Shown: positions 22,944-34,184, counted from the stretch's first letter. The stretch: DNA of 64,000 nt from Euptelea pleiosperma (GCA_035048495.1 CM068543.1:27579751-27643750), one strand, 5' to 3'. Numbers and translations are program-made. Notes: generated by a model not told the origin, from the letters alone.

Positions 22944-23342
22944 ATGTCGGCTGGTTTTGATCTGTTGATTGGAGCTCAGGAGCAGCTCTGGCTTTCTTCT
23001 CTCTTTCTGGTGATTTCAAGCTTCTTCCTCACTTTCTTCTTCTTCCGTTGCTCTCTCTGCATGCAATTTTGGTGTCTTCAGCAGGGAGAACAGGTGCTGC
23101 AGACGGCTTCGATGCGTTTGAGATCAAAAAGGTGTGTAGTTTTGTTGAGAATCTTTGGTACCCAGTTGTTATTTTTGCTTTTTATGATCTGGGTTTTCAT
23201 GGGTTTAGGGTTTTTATGGGTTTAGGGTTCTGATGGGTTTTTGGGTTTTGGGTTTTGCAGGACTGGTTCTGGAGTAGAATGCTTTGGGGCTTTTCATATA
23301 CAGAGATTTTTCTACTTGTTCTTCAGAGGAGCTCTTACTTGA
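22944..23342 (+). CDS. candidate upstream ORF (uORF) in CRF leader, spliced
   Basis: 22944 is the first ATG in the leader if intron 1 (22608-22854) is removed. The frame runs to 23131, where AAAAG|GTGTGT is a good donor. The acceptor GGGTTTTGCAG at 23260 joins an in-frame second exon ending at TGA 23340-23342. This gives about 89 residues. Residues 16-34 form one strongly hydrophobic stretch (LWLSSLFLVISSFFLTFFFF) with a following Arg/Cys-rich segment, so the peptide looks membrane-inserting. Without splicing the ORF ends at 23225 instead. The uORF stops 77 bases before the CRF start codon and would be expected to reduce translation of it. I recall that the Arabidopsis ERF118/CRF10 gene is annotated with a conserved-peptide uORF (CPuORF53), but I cannot compare sequences here. 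Confidence 0.45.
23132..23260 (+). other. predicted 5' leader intron 2
   Basis: AAG|GTGTGT donor and TTTTGCAG|GAC acceptor enclose 129 bp of T- and GGGTTT-rich sequence. It interrupts the candidate uORF in phase 2. Confidence 0.45.
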
Positions 23343-23419
23343 TACTTGAGTTTTGAGAGATTTCTTTCCATTAAAATCTCTATTTTTAGCAATTTTTTTT
23401 CAAAAATATTTCTCCAGAA

Positions 23420-24385
23420 ATGACAGGACCTCAAAGGCATCTAATGAATCAAGATAAGGTTTATAGTAAAAAAGGGAAGAAGAAACTAATTTCTTCTGAA
23501 AGAGAGGAAGAAGAAGAGACGAAAAAGATGAGAAAAATCCGTGTAATCTGTTTCGATCCTGACGCGACTGATTCTTCATCGAGCGAAGAAGACGAAAGAT
23601 GCCAAAAAAAGAAGCGTGTGATTCGGGAGATTCGTGTTCCCGTTTCTCCATCATCTGTTCTTGAAACTGAGAGCTCTTTCCAAGATAGCAACTATGGGGT
23701 GAAAAAACCTAATAAAGTTTGCAGAAATCCTAGTAGAAGGGTTTCACAGAAGACCCATAGATCTTCTTCTAAATACAGAGGCGTTCGACAGAGGAGATGG
23801 GGCAAATGGGCTGCTGAGATTCGAGACCCTCTTCGAGGTGTTCGAGTCTGGTTGGGTACTTTTGATACTGCTGAAGAAGCTTCGAAAGCTTACGAAACCG
23901 CATCGAAGAAGCTCGAAGCCGAATTGGAGAACATTACCCTCTCAGAGAAGAGCAACAACATCATGTCTTCGATGTCTGCAACAGTCTCCATGTCTGGTGA
24001 CTCGGAAAGCCTCTTCTCTCATTCGTCCCCTTTGTCTGTCCTCGACGTCTCGACTTCAGCTCCTCCTCCGATACTTGCCTGTTCAGGCAATTCAACCAAG
24101 CAAGAAGGCGCACCCCATCAACAACAACAACAACAACAACAACAAGAACTTCCTGTTTTATCACTTTCACCCTCAATGGAGGGAGAGCTTGATCTTGGGT
24201 TCGGGCTCGATTCATTTCTTATGAACGATTTTGAACAGGTGTTCGACGATGTTGGCAACTTGGATGATCTTCCGATTTTTGGGTTCCTAGACAATGAAGC
24301 CAACGATCTTCCAAACTTCGATATGGATCTTTTCACTGATGAACTTGCTTGGATGGATGAATCTCTGAATATAGTCTCCCCATAA
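23420..24385 (+). CDS. AP2/ERF transcription factor, CRF type (ERF116-119-like)
   Basis: A 321-residue nuclear DNA-binding protein in one exon. Residues 37-75 hold the CRF domain: basic [20 protein letters not shown], then [13 protein letters not shown]. Residues 118-168 form the AP2 domain, with [20 protein letters not shown], the WLG turn (144-146) and an AEEA helix; [15 protein letters not shown] fits group VI/VI-L ERFs, which bind GCC-box DNA and act in cytokinin-linked development. Basic stretches at 17-22 and 62-66 can serve nuclear import. Nine glutamines follow at 234-242. The C-terminus (254-316) is acidic and rich in Asp/Leu/Phe, like an activation region. The AP2 end is unusual: the usual AA--LRG--A--NF tail is replaced by a [13 protein letters not shown] sequence. 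The first ATG (23420) follows leader sequence; a second in-frame Met at residue 9 is possible. This is the only clearly intact cellular gene in the window. Confidence 0.95.
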   Translation: MTGPQRHLMNQDKVYSKKGKKKLISSEREEEEETKKMRKIRVICFDPDATDSSSSEEDERCQKKKRVIREIRVPVSPSSVLETESSFQDSNYGVKKPNKVCRNPSRRVSQKTHRSSSKYRGVRQRRWGKWAAEIRDPLRGVRVWLGTFDTAEEASKAYETASKKLEAELENITLSEKSNNIMSSMSATVSMSGDSESLFSHSSPLSVLDVSTSAPPPILACSGNSTKQEGAPHQQQQQQQQQELPVLSLSPSMEGELDLGFGLDSFLMNDFEQVFDDVGNLDDLPIFGFLDNEANDLPNFDMDLFTDELAWMDESLNIVSP

Positions 24386-24688
24386 GTTTTGCAGCTTAGT
24401 AATAGTAGCTTCTTTTTAATCGGGTTTTAAAAGAGATCTCGGGAACCAGAGAAGTGTTCTTGAGAGTATGATTTTGTAATTGAGAGTATTTGTTTGTTTG
24501 TTTGTTCTTCACTGAGAGAGAGAGAGAGAGAGAGACTGAGAGAGTATTGGGGGAGAGTTCTTGGGTTTTTCTGTGCTATTGGAGCCGTCCCAAGATTTTC
24601 TAAATCTCCCCACCCCAAGCTGTGTTTACTCTCTCAAATTTCTTGTCTTCCGACAGTCATGGCTTGCTGTGATTTTTTATTAATAAAT
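24386..24688 (+). terminator. CRF 3' UTR with poly(A) signal
   Basis: A GA microsatellite lies at about 24513-24534 and AATAAA occurs at 24683-24688, 300 bp after the stop codon. The cleavage site would lie shortly after. Confidence 0.55.
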
Positions 24689-24699
24689 GCTATATATTA

Positions 24700-25772
24700 G
24701 AATTTATTTGTGTGTTCTTTGAGATTGTTGTCTTTGTTGATGGTAACTATCTGTAACAATGGCGAGGCCATGTAAGGTGCCTATGTAGACTGTAGAGTAG
24801 ACTAGATGGACGGTCTGCTTTTCTTCCAGCCATCCGCACAAGTGGCACTGTAAAAGTTGCCTTGTGGGACCCCTTTTTCTAAGGCCAATTTTTTTTTTTT
24901 TTTTTGGCAAAAGTATGGAAGAAAATCTGCAGTTCGTGTGAGCTCTCTTAATTCAACAATGGCCGGCTTCTATTGAAAGCTACGATGCTTGGTCAATGTT
25001 ACAGAAATGGTGTAACGTTGTGTTTCTTTGCTCAGTAGCCTCTACATCCAACATGTTCCCTTGACTATTTGTTTTGATAAGAAAATTAAAATTTAGGAAA
25101 TCAAAAACTGTTTTGTTTGGCTACGTGTCCGATGCAGGGATGGGGTTGACAAAATTGAAGACATCTTTTTTTTTTTTTAATTTTCGAGGAAACTTTTAAG
25201 TTGGTGGGCCCAATGTAGGAGAATTCTTACACAAGAAAATTTGATTTGATTGGATGATTTGAACCATTGGATTAATACATTTTTGTGCCCTCGTGATTCT
25301 AACGGTCATTTTCATTAGGTGGTTAGGACTTACGATGATGACTAATCCATGTGTTTCCTAGAACTGAAGGAGGTGTAGAATACTTGAGATGCTTTTTCTA
25401 TGTGGGCTGAAGACTCGAGATGCGCTTCTCTTGAATTTGAGATCTCCAGGCTGTTTGGGTGCAAGGACACAAATGAGTGGAGGTTTTTTCTAGGCTGTTT
25501 GGGTGCAAGGACACAGATATAAGCAACACTTTGTCGGGGGTTGCCTTTTATTCACGAACCCTTCAAAAAAGCAGCTCTAATTCATGTGGTTTTTTTTTTT
25601 TTTTCTGTGATCAACTGAAATATATAGAAAAGAGAAAAAAAAAAAACCTAAGTGCTGTGGCTCCTCATCTAGGCACATGGCTTCAGCCAAAATTTTGATT
25701 ACCTTAAGTAGGCTGTGAAAGCCAAAATTTTGCCACCGCGACAATAGTATGTGCAACTTTATTACAGTCGCG
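24700..25772. other. intergenic sequence
   Basis: No gene seen. There are poly-T tracts near 24890, 25160 and 25590. A short tandem duplication is present: the 24-mer starting AGGCTGTTTGGGTGCAAGG appears at 25447 and again at about 25491. Confidence 0.5.
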
Positions 25773-25882
25773 CCAGTGGTGGAGGCAGGATTTTGTTCAA
25801 GGGTGGGCAATAATGAACAGGAAAAAAAAAAAATATATCCTACTTAAGATTTTAAAGTTGGTGGGCAACTGGCTCCACCATT
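25773..25882. mobile_element. small MITE with CAGTGGTGGAGCCA-type ends
   Basis: CAGTGGTGGAGGCAGGATTT at the left and the complement of CAATGGTGGAGCCAGTTG at the right form inverted ends around about 110 bp. It interrupts the LINE RNase H reading frame just after CYVRR. No target duplication is clear. Confidence 0.45.
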
Positions 25883-26475
25883 GAGTTCCTCCTAACATAA
25901 CAAAAACAACAAGATCTAAATAATGAAGAAGAAAATAAGATGTCTCCATAGACAGCTGAAGCAAACCAATCCATGTCAAAACTACCGAAAGCAAGGGCAT
26001 CGACAATTTCTTTCACATCAGGTTCAAGCATCAGACTGTCCACCTTGTATTGGACTACTGCCTTCATCCCCATCAGCAGATCTACTGCCTTAGCCTCATC
26101 TGCCGAGCGTGCCTTGGATCGGCCACCTCCTGCCATAATGAATCTCCCAGATGAATCAGAAATAATATAGGCCAGAACTGTGATTTGAGACTTTTCATTC
26201 CATGCAGCATCAGTGTTTACTTTATACCAATCTGATAGGGGTGGAGACCAATGAGAGCATACTACATGAAAAGAATTTTGGCATGCCTCCTGGGAAGGTA
26301 AGGAGATATAGGAGGGAATGTAGGTGATCACCTGAACATGAATTTGAGCTGTTTGTCTATGGAGCATATAATAACAAACAATCCATAAATGATACATCAT
26401 TACACACACTGAAACAAGGTTTTTCCGGTTGTTGGCACGGATAGCCTTTAAATCAACATTATTTTTTTGGTTCAT
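25883..26475 (-). pseudogene. LINE RNase H domain (3' end of ORF2)
   Basis: On the minus strand an open frame reads WYKVNTDAAWNEKS (first catalytic Asp), then SGRFIMAGGG, DEAKAVDLLMGM (Glu) and LEPDVKEIVDAL (second Asp), ending near CYVRRN before a MITE. This is the RVT_3-type RNase H at the end of plant L1 ORF2. The N-terminal part of the frame (about the first 75 residues) is linker. By position it is the last segment of the large split LINE that runs from about 53.7 kb leftward; RT palm and thumb sequence that should precede it is missing. Confidence 0.8.
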
Positions 26476-26479
26476 TAAT

Positions 26480-27250
26480 CCTGCAAAAATTTATTTCTTA
26501 ATCGAACATGGTAAGTCGAATGTCGAATCCGCACTCGGGTTAGAGAAGTAACATAAAAGAAAGCAAGCAAGGAAATGGTAGAGAAATGAGAATGGTGGAA
26601 AATGATTCTTAAAACATTTTTTCTATAGGAGGAGAATTACCTACAACATTAATAAAAGAAAATAAATATGCTATAACAGAAAAAATGCCAAAATAAACTT
26701 CATTTATTAAAAAAAAACTATAACTTACAATGCTTGAATTAAAAATGCTTAAAGAAATAAATCAAATAAAAACGTTTTCAAAGTAATAAAAAAAAAGATT
26801 AGAGAGAGAGATAGAGAAGGAAAAGAGGAGAGCAATCCATAGTTGTTGGACATATGTTGAGAAGAAGATGATGGAACCGTTTGATGGAGAAAAGAAGGCA
26901 GTCGTCGATTTTTTTATTTATTTTACCTTTTCTTTCTTTTGTGCCAGGGGAGAAGGTAAGAAAGAGATGAGAATTATAGGGGGAAAACCTAAGGGGAATA
27001 AGCTATGAGTGGCCTTTTATAGGGAAAGAGTGCTATTTCTGGGTTAATGTCTTTCTATCTTTTTAGAAATGTTTTTATTCCAAAAACTATCTTTGCAATT
27101 TTAAGATCACCTTTTATTGTTTTTTGAAAAGTTTCTTTAAAGACAAAATTCTTTTTTCTGTAAGAAATTTTATTTTTTTCAAAGTTTTAGACTTTTCTTG
27201 TAAAGAAAATATTTTTAACATGTTTCAAGCTTGTAAGTTTCCAAAACCAC
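26480..27250 (-). mobile_element. family A repeat, partial copy
   Basis: Read on the minus strand it holds a TATA-like CCCTATAAAAGGCC (near 27018), a CT-rich leader, a TTTTAAGAATCATTTTCCACC-like block, GAGTGCGGATTCGACATTCG and an end at TTTTTGCAG. These match the 3' third of the family A copies at 16810-19495 and 36546-39320. It lies within the split LINE. Confidence 0.55.
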
Positions 27251-27254
27251 ATGT

Positions 27255-27500
27255 TAACTCTTCTGGGTTCCCTTTGTCTTAAACCTCGAGATGGTTGAAA
27301 ATAACCAAAGGGTGATTTGTTAAGGCGGATTGAGAAAATAGGAGAGGCAATGCATTTATCAATCCATTTAGTCTACGTCTCATAGAAATCCATGGCTAAC
27401 ATGATATTTATGAGGAATTTCCATTCTACCCTGTCATAAGCCTTCGATATATCTAGTTTGATTGTTATAAGACCATGCTTCCCTTTTTTAATCTATTCTA
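27255..27500 (-). pseudogene. LINE reverse transcriptase, central fragment
   Basis: The minus strand reads KKGKHGLITIKLDISKAYDR (RT domain with the first catalytic Asp), then VEWKFL, and later NKSPFGYFQPSRGLRQ, the next conserved RT block. It ends abruptly at family A sequence on one side and at gypsy-LTR-like sequence on the other. It fits directly downstream of the RT start that stops at 34185. Confidence 0.8.
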
Positions 27501-29780
27501 CCTAGTCATAAGACCGATTTCGGATACCCAGATACGACCTAAATATCTGTGGATCGACTCGTACCCGATCCATAGGTGATCCATGAATATCCCCTAGTAG
27601 ACCAATTAGGTCAATTAGACTATTAAGGTTTATTCGAAAATCTTATAAGTATAAAAATATCTAGGTGCAGAAGTAACCCTAGAATGATCATACGTAATTG
27701 TTCAATTATCAGAGTTAGGTTAAGTTCATTAATCAACTAGGTTGTTCTACAATCTATGTGAGGTTCATTATGAATAAATCAAATTGATTTAATTCTCTTA
27801 AGTCAAGTTTAGGATAATCTATTAAGTCCATACGATCTAGGTATGAGTCAACCTAGTTGACTCGGTCAGGTCTCAAAATTTGGCTAAGGCAACATAACAA
27901 GAATTTGACAAGTCCAAATAAGGTAGCAAGGTGTTATTTTGACTATATCTCATTCGTTATTAAGAATCTATAAATGAGACATATGTTTTCGGAAATGTCT
28001 CACAGAGATCTACGATTAGTCATTCTGCACAGATCTGAGAAAGAATCATCTTTCCTTCTAAAATTGCTACACAACACAAAACCTAAACTTAGATTTTTCT
28101 AATATATTGTTAGTGTTTTGACCATAACTTTTAGCACAGATCGAATCTATAAAAATTATAAATATGTTCGGAAATCTAACTCGAAGCTCTTCAAAAAGTT
28201 CTTTTGTATCAGATTCCAAAAATATAATCTGCACATCCAAAATTGAACTGCAAGTAAGAACTACAAATCTAGTAGATTTGATAATTATTTAGTATTTCGG
28301 TCATAACTTTCTTTTCTGATCGAATTACTGACTTCTATAAACTATTCCAAAAATCTAACTTAGAGAGCTTCAAAAAGTCCTTACTGATTAGAAACTAATT
28401 TCTAACATCTAAGTATCAGAAAATGCACCACAATACAGAAACATGACTTGCTGTCTTGTGTTACATTTCGGTGACTTAGGTCTTTTGGAACTTGATAAGT
28501 GAACAGGTCCAAATGGGATTGTACTAGGGCGTTCATTTTATTATTTAAAACATGCTCATAATTATAAAAAAATATAAAGAAAATCATATCATAAATTTAA
28601 TTAAATCATGTTGACAACAACTTAGACATGTTATAACATAAAATGAAGATACCCTCAAAAATCAAGTCAGAACAAACTTGTTTTAATTCTAAGTAACAAA
28701 AACATGTAAATGTTTTTGAAATGAGTGTAGGGCTATCTAGCCCTCCTACACATAAATATTCTCATTATCACAAACATCATCATGTAGATCCTCCAAATTC
28801 GGATCTACCGAATCATCCGAGTCTTTATAGAAATCATCGACCAAATCTAAAATATGTGTCGACAAACATCATGAGTCCAAAAGGACTCAGTGTACCACAA
28901 ATAGTTTGGCATGTATTTTGAATAACCAAAAGAATTTAAGCATGCTAAGCACATGAGAGATAATTGAAGTCATGAGTAAGGTAACAATGCAATAACATGC
29001 ATGCTTTATACTATCATCCCCTGTCCACTCAAATCATATGGTCTCCATCTCCTTCCCTCATACGGGGAGTAACATTACTAGTCATCTGCAAGAAAAATAA
29101 TAAGGGTTTGGGGTCTTGCACCCTAGGGCTTCGGGCCCTTCTTAATTCTTTTCCTCATTGGGAGAATAACCTCACTGGTCTGTATAATAGAAAACCACAC
29201 TAGTTTGTATAATATAGAACCTCACACGGGCTAATAAATAATCTTCATCACAATGCATAGCTCACCTCTATATGCTCAATTTAACATAAGGCCATAAGGC
29301 ATCAAAGTACCCCCATGCATGAAAATAAGGCCATCGGCAACATAGTACCCATAGGGCATGCAAAACATGCTATCACAATCATCAATAATCACATATGATT
29401 AACAAAAGTCAAATATCATAAAAGATAATTAATCTAACATATGGCATTCACACAAAATAAACAATCATGAAAAATCAAAAGACATGACAATATTACACAT
29501 GGTTATCACACATTCTTTTGGTTCTCTTTATGAAAAATAGAAATTTTCTCTAAATTTGAAAATGGTCGGATCGGACTTTCTTCGGAGTATGTTGTCTTAC
29601 TCGGTGTCCTCTTCAATTCTCCATTCTACTTCGACTTCAATCAGAGTTTGGATAAAGGCTTAATCGAAGCTCTCCCACTTCTTTAATGAAGTTTTGTGAT
29701 GGATTTTTAATAGAAATTTAAAGAGATAAAAGTAAAGAAAATTAAGAAAAGAGAAAAGAGGTTTTTGAAAACAACAATGG

Positions 29781-30298
29781 TGTGGGTGCAAAATCTGGGA
29801 TATAGATATAGCCGTTGATTATCCTCAAGATTCACACACATCAACAAATAAATAGAAACGGATCAAGAAACATAAAAGATTCTGAAAAATGAGGAAAGAG
29901 ACAACTATTTTAGTGAGGTTCATCACTGGAGTCCGGTCGACTACGTCCTCGGCCTCATCGGTGGAGGCAATCCACTATTTCTTTTCAAATGTTACAGTTC
30001 TCTCTTTCTTATAACAGTACTTGGGCTCCAAAGAAGATGAAGAAGAACCAACCTCTTCCTCCATTGGTGGAGAGCTTTATTTATAGAAAAATCTTTTTTC
30101 CCAAGTGTATGAAACTCATGGAGTTGAGTGTAACCGTAAGTGGTTAAGGAAATTGTTCTAGTGTGTCTCAGTAGTGTTACAGTGTAGTTGAGTGTACGTT
30201 AGAAATGATGCACCGTTCGAAATATTCTCGATGGATGCACACCTCGAGATATATGCACATTGGTCATTTAGATTCATGTGAAAATTATGGTACCCACA
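29781..30298 (-). repeat. 3' LTR of the non-autonomous element
   Basis: 518 bp. It begins (plus strand) TGTGGGTGCAAAATC and ends GGTACCCACA. A minus-strand TATA-like CTATAAATAAAG lies near 30080. It aligns end to end with 32538-33068. Confidence 0.9.
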
Positions 30299-30312
30299 TC
30301 AGCCCCCTCTCG
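30299..30312 (-). other. polypurine tract of the non-autonomous element
   Basis: The minus strand reads GAGAGGGGGCTGA immediately before the 3' LTR. Confidence 0.7.
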
Positions 30313-30445
30313 AAGGTGGAGCTCGACAGTAGGAGATGATTCGCCTTCTAGAAGTTTAAGAATAACTTGCAGTAATGAAGAAATAATGTAACTGGTTGTT
30401 AGTTGATCTGGTGGTTGATCCATGTGTTCTTATGAGCATATCTGC

Positions 30446-30588
30446 GAGCTTTAGGGAGAATAACTGTGAGCTCTCGGGAGCATGACTGCGAGCTCTCGGG
30501 AGCATGACTGCAAGCTCTAGGGAGCACGGTTGTGAGCTCTAGGGAGCATAGATGTGAGCTCTAGGGAGCATGACTAAGAGCTCTAGGG
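30446..30588. repeat. 22-bp minisatellite, 6.5 copies
   Basis: The unit is close to GAGCTCTAGGGAGCATGACTGT, repeated without gaps inside the non-autonomous element. A GAT trinucleotide run follows at 30593-30620. Confidence 0.9.
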
Positions 30589-31195
30589 CTCTTTGATGAT
30601 GATGATGATGATGATGATAATTAAGGATGATTATGATGAGTCTCATGTCAGGGTTCCTCTAGTCAAGGGTTGAATGCTGAGAGCTTTAAGTTTCCCTGGC
30701 CTACTATAGTAGGACTTGTGTAACAATGTCAAGGTGTCCGTTAGCTAGGGCTTTTCAACCGCAAGCCTTTAAGTATTCTAGGCCTCCCGTAGAAGGTCTT
30801 GCACCCTCAGGGGGACTTGTTTCAGGGTTCTTGTCAAGGCATTATAGCCAAGAGCTATTCGGATGCCCGAATGTCCAAACAAGTATTGTGTGAACTAATT
30901 GCAAGTGGGTTAAATGAGATGTTGTTCTGATTTGTGTTTGATCTATGGCCCGTTCACGTACGTATGATCGAATTATTGGCATCTTGTCATGAGATTGGAC
31001 CATGATTGGGTTGTGATGGTTGGGTTGCATTTGTTGGATGACTATAGATGAAACCATGATCGTATATGAAACCTTGATCATATATGAAGCCCCCAAGTGT
31101 TGTTGGTCATCAAGTGTGTTGCAATTGGTGTAAAATGCGGCCTTGCAGGTTGTTCAGGTTGTGTCCAATAAGTGTAGTCGTTGTTAGATGAACTC

Positions 31196-31925
31196 TTGGG
31201 ATGATCGGGGATGAGATGCTCGGAGTTACCAGGTTGAGATGCTGGGAGTTGCCGGGATGAGATGCTAGGAGTTGCCGGGTTGAGATGTCGGGATGAGATG
31301 TTGAAGTTGCCAAGATGAGTTCCCGGGATGAGATGCTGGAGTTGCCGGGATGAGTTCTCGGGATGAGATGCTTGGGTTGTCAAGATGAGTTCCCGGGATG
31401 AGATGCTGGAGTTGTCGGTATGAGTTCTCGGGATGAGATACTTGAATTGCCAAGATGAGTTCCTAGGATCAGATGCTAGAGTTGCCGGGATGAGTTCTCG
31501 GGATGAGATGCTTGAGTTGTTAAGATGACTTCCTGGGATGAGATGCTGGAGTTGCCAGGATAAGTTCCCAGGATGAAATGCTTGAGTTGCCAAAATGAAT
31601 TCCCATGATGAGATGCTGGAGTTGCCGGGATGAGTTCTCGGGATGAGATGCTTGAGTTGTTAAAATTATTTCCCGGGATGAGATGCTGGAGTTGCCAGGA
31701 TGAGTTCCAAGGATGAGATGCTGGAGTTTCCGGGATGAGTTCCCGAGATGAGATGCTTGAATTGCTAAGATGAGTTCCCAAGATGAGATGTTGGAGTTGC
31801 CGGGATGAGTTCTCGGGATGAGATGCTTGAGTTGCTGGGATGAATTCCCAGGATGAGATGCAGGAGTTGCCGGGATGAGTTTCCGAGATGAGATGTTGGA
31901 GTTTTCGGGATGAGATGCTGGAGTT
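31196..31925. repeat. 35-bp minisatellite with alternating 70-bp dimer structure
   Basis: About 21 units of 35 bp. Units alternate between a type with GCTGGAGTTGCCGGGATGAG and a type with GCTTGAGTTG-TAAGATGAG, so the real period is about 70 bp. Long minus-strand open frames here (up to 171 codons) are by-products: the unit is not a multiple of three and all three frames stay open. Confidence 0.92.
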
Positions 31926-32514
31926 GTGTGATTGTGTTTCTGGCACATGCTCCATTTGTGGTTCACTTGGGGCCAAGTTTCGGGCGGAAATTTTTCCTCA
32001 ATTTCTTTTCTTCTGCTGATGTGGCACTGAATGACATGGGTTACATATGGATCTTTGCTGACATGGCAAAGATATTTTGGGGTAGAAAAGACTCATTTGC
32101 CCTTCCTTGTAGATCAAATCTGCAAAAGAATGCCATAGAATGTTGCTGAAATTTCTTGTAAAAATACCCACTTTACCGAAGTATTGTTGGCTCTCCCACT
32201 GTTGGATCACCACGAAATTCCAGTGGGATGTTGCTTGGTGAACGAGGAACATATTTGTGCCGCCACCACTACCAGAGATGACTAGAGTTGGCTGAAATTT
32301 GGATGGGGTATTGCGCACTCCACAGATCTCCAATAAATACCAAATTTTAGATCTAAGTTCCCAGAGCATGGGGAATACGTTGGTAAGCTGATGGTTGCCG
32401 GAGGTAGCTTATAGGTGGTCAAAATCCAGCAAAAAGTCATCGAGACCTTGAAGTTGGATTACAACACCACAATATAATTTGAGAAAAAAGAGCGCACTAT
32501 AGTTTCTTGCTCTC
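31926..32514. other. 5'-side interior of non-autonomous element, non-coding
   Basis: A 123-codon minus-strand frame (31998-32369) is the longest here; it does not resemble gag or any other family I know. Confidence 0.5.
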
Positions 32515-32532
32515 TTCCCACAGACGGCGCCA
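32515..32532 (-). other. primer-binding site of non-autonomous element
   Basis: The minus strand reads TGGCGCCGTCTGTGGGAA, separated by five bases from the 5' LTR. It is identical to the Tat element's site at 40665. Confidence 0.85.
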
Positions 32533-32537
32533 TTTAA

Positions 32538-33068
32538 TATGGGTGCAAAATCTGGGATATAGATATAGCCGTTGATTATCCCCAAGATTCACACACACAT
32601 CAACAAATAAATAGAAACAGATCAAAAAATATAAAAGAATTTGAAAAATGAGGAAAGAGACAACCGTTTTAGCGAGGTTCATCGTCGGAATCCGGTTGAC
32701 TACATCCTCGGCCTCATCAGTGAAGGCAATCCACTATTTTTTTTCAAATGTTACAATTTTGTCTTTCTTGTTACAGTACTTAGGCTCCAAAGAAGATTAA
32801 GAAGAACAAGAAGAAGAACCAACCTCTTCCTCCATCGGTGGAGAGCTCTATTTATAGAAAAATCTTTTTTCCAACTATATGGAACTCAGGGAGTTGAGTG
32901 TAACCGTAAGTGGTTCAGAAAATTATTCTAGTGTGTCTCAGTAGTATTACAGTGTAGTTGAGTGTACGTTAGAAATGATGCACCCTTTGAAATATCCTCG
33001 ATGGATGTATACCTCGAGATATGTGCACATCGGTCCTTGAGATTCACGTGAAAATTATGGTACCCACA
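32538..33068 (-). repeat. 5' LTR of the non-autonomous element
   Basis: 531 bp. It differs from the other LTR by scattered substitutions and a short AAGAAGAAC-type insertion. The terminal dinucleotide on one side has changed from TG to TA (32538-32539). Confidence 0.9.
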
Positions 33069-34184
33069 AATGGGATCCAAAAATAGTAGCTATTGATAAT
33101 TCTACTGGGTTGCCTTGTTTAAATAATACAAGGGAGGGAAGGTTTGAAATTTGAATTGAGAGTTTCTCTCAAGTTGTTGAGCAACAAAAGGGAATAGGTG
33201 AAATTTGTACCTCTCAAATGGATGACTTTTTCAACCCTCTAAAACTCATACTTTGAATTACTAATGGGTTAAAAATGGGCCCAAGGCCCATAGGTATCAA
33301 TTGGGCTTCAATTAAGGTTATTCTTAAGCCCAAAAGGACTCTAAATTGGCCCTACGAGCCCACCCAACAATTATAATTCAATTAATAATGAAATTATTTA
33401 TATTAATAATTAAATCAGTTATTAATTATAATTATGTCATATTTCCTCAAAATGTGATAGTTTGATATGATTAATATATATGAGCATTAAACTATACTTT
33501 ATAATATATTAATACACAACATTCATTTATTAATTCATATCAATCATATCATATAATTTAAAAGTTCATAATTAATAAGATGTTGACACTTGTCACACAC
33601 CTAAAATTTAAATAAAATATTCTAATACACAAAATTTCGGCAATTGGTCAAAGTCCCAAAAAAAGGTAAACCTCTCGTCCGATTGACATGAAACTTATTC
33701 TACGGGTCCCATACTCATTTCAAATATATAAAAAATAAATTTTAATATTTTAAAAGTGTAAAATGGCAAGAAAATGCAAAAATTATAAAAATATATTTTT
33801 TGCCAAAAATGTTCGTTACAGTTTTAAAGTCTCTTTACAAGGTCTAGAAACCCTAAGACATGGGTCCCACCTAAAATTTAGCCTAAAAATAAGAAAAATA
33901 AAGTTGGTCATATTATTAGTTATTTAGGATCTATATAAGTATACGATCGTGCCGGAACTATCTGTTCGTCGATCGGAGGTCAAAAGAATTTTCTAAAAGA
34001 GTTTTATTCTATTATTGTGGGTCCCATAAAACCCTAATTTTTAAAATTGTCAGAATTCAATCAAAATTGATACAAATGTTCATACATGATATCTAAACAT
34101 AAATATAACAACAGAAGTCTGAATTTTTTTTTGTATGAAATTACCATAATATCATAGAACGAAAGTTCGGGGTATTACAAACAT

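Larger units (their letters stand above)
29776..33073 (-). mobile_element. non-autonomous LTR retrotransposon, complete with AATGG target duplication
   Basis: Two LTRs (29781-30298 and 32538-33068) in direct orientation flank 2.24 kb of non-coding interior. AATGG occurs at 29776-29780 and 33069-33073. On the minus strand the LTR starts TGTGGGTACC; the 5' LTR is the right-hand one. A primer-binding site follows five bases after it (32532 to 32515) and a GAGAGGGGGCTGA polypurine tract precedes the left LTR. The interior has two minisatellites and no gag or pol. The primer-binding site TGGCGCCGTCTGTGGGAA and its spacing equal those of the Tat element at 39443-51859, so it probably moves with Tat-type proteins. 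Confidence 0.92.
27505..34179 (-). mobile_element. decayed gypsy-LTR-like block with nested element
   Basis: The right border (34179) reads, on the minus strand, TGTAATACCCCGAACTTTCG, a typical start of plant Ty3/gypsy LTRs. The flanking LINE breaks off exactly there. The block consists of 27505-29780 and 33074-34179, interrupted by the LTR element at 29781-33068. It contains two diverged tandem units of about 170 bp (around 28080-28380; shared CATAACTTT and GATCGAAT blocks). No gag or pol residues are seen. The left border near 27505 is approximate and no target duplication was found. Confidence 0.5.

Noticed and set aside
31078..31976. Long minus-strand open frames (up to 171 codons) rich in HPGNSS- and SRELIPAT-type repeats
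   Set aside because: They follow the 35-bp minisatellite in several frames at once. The period is not a multiple of three and no start or splice context is present.
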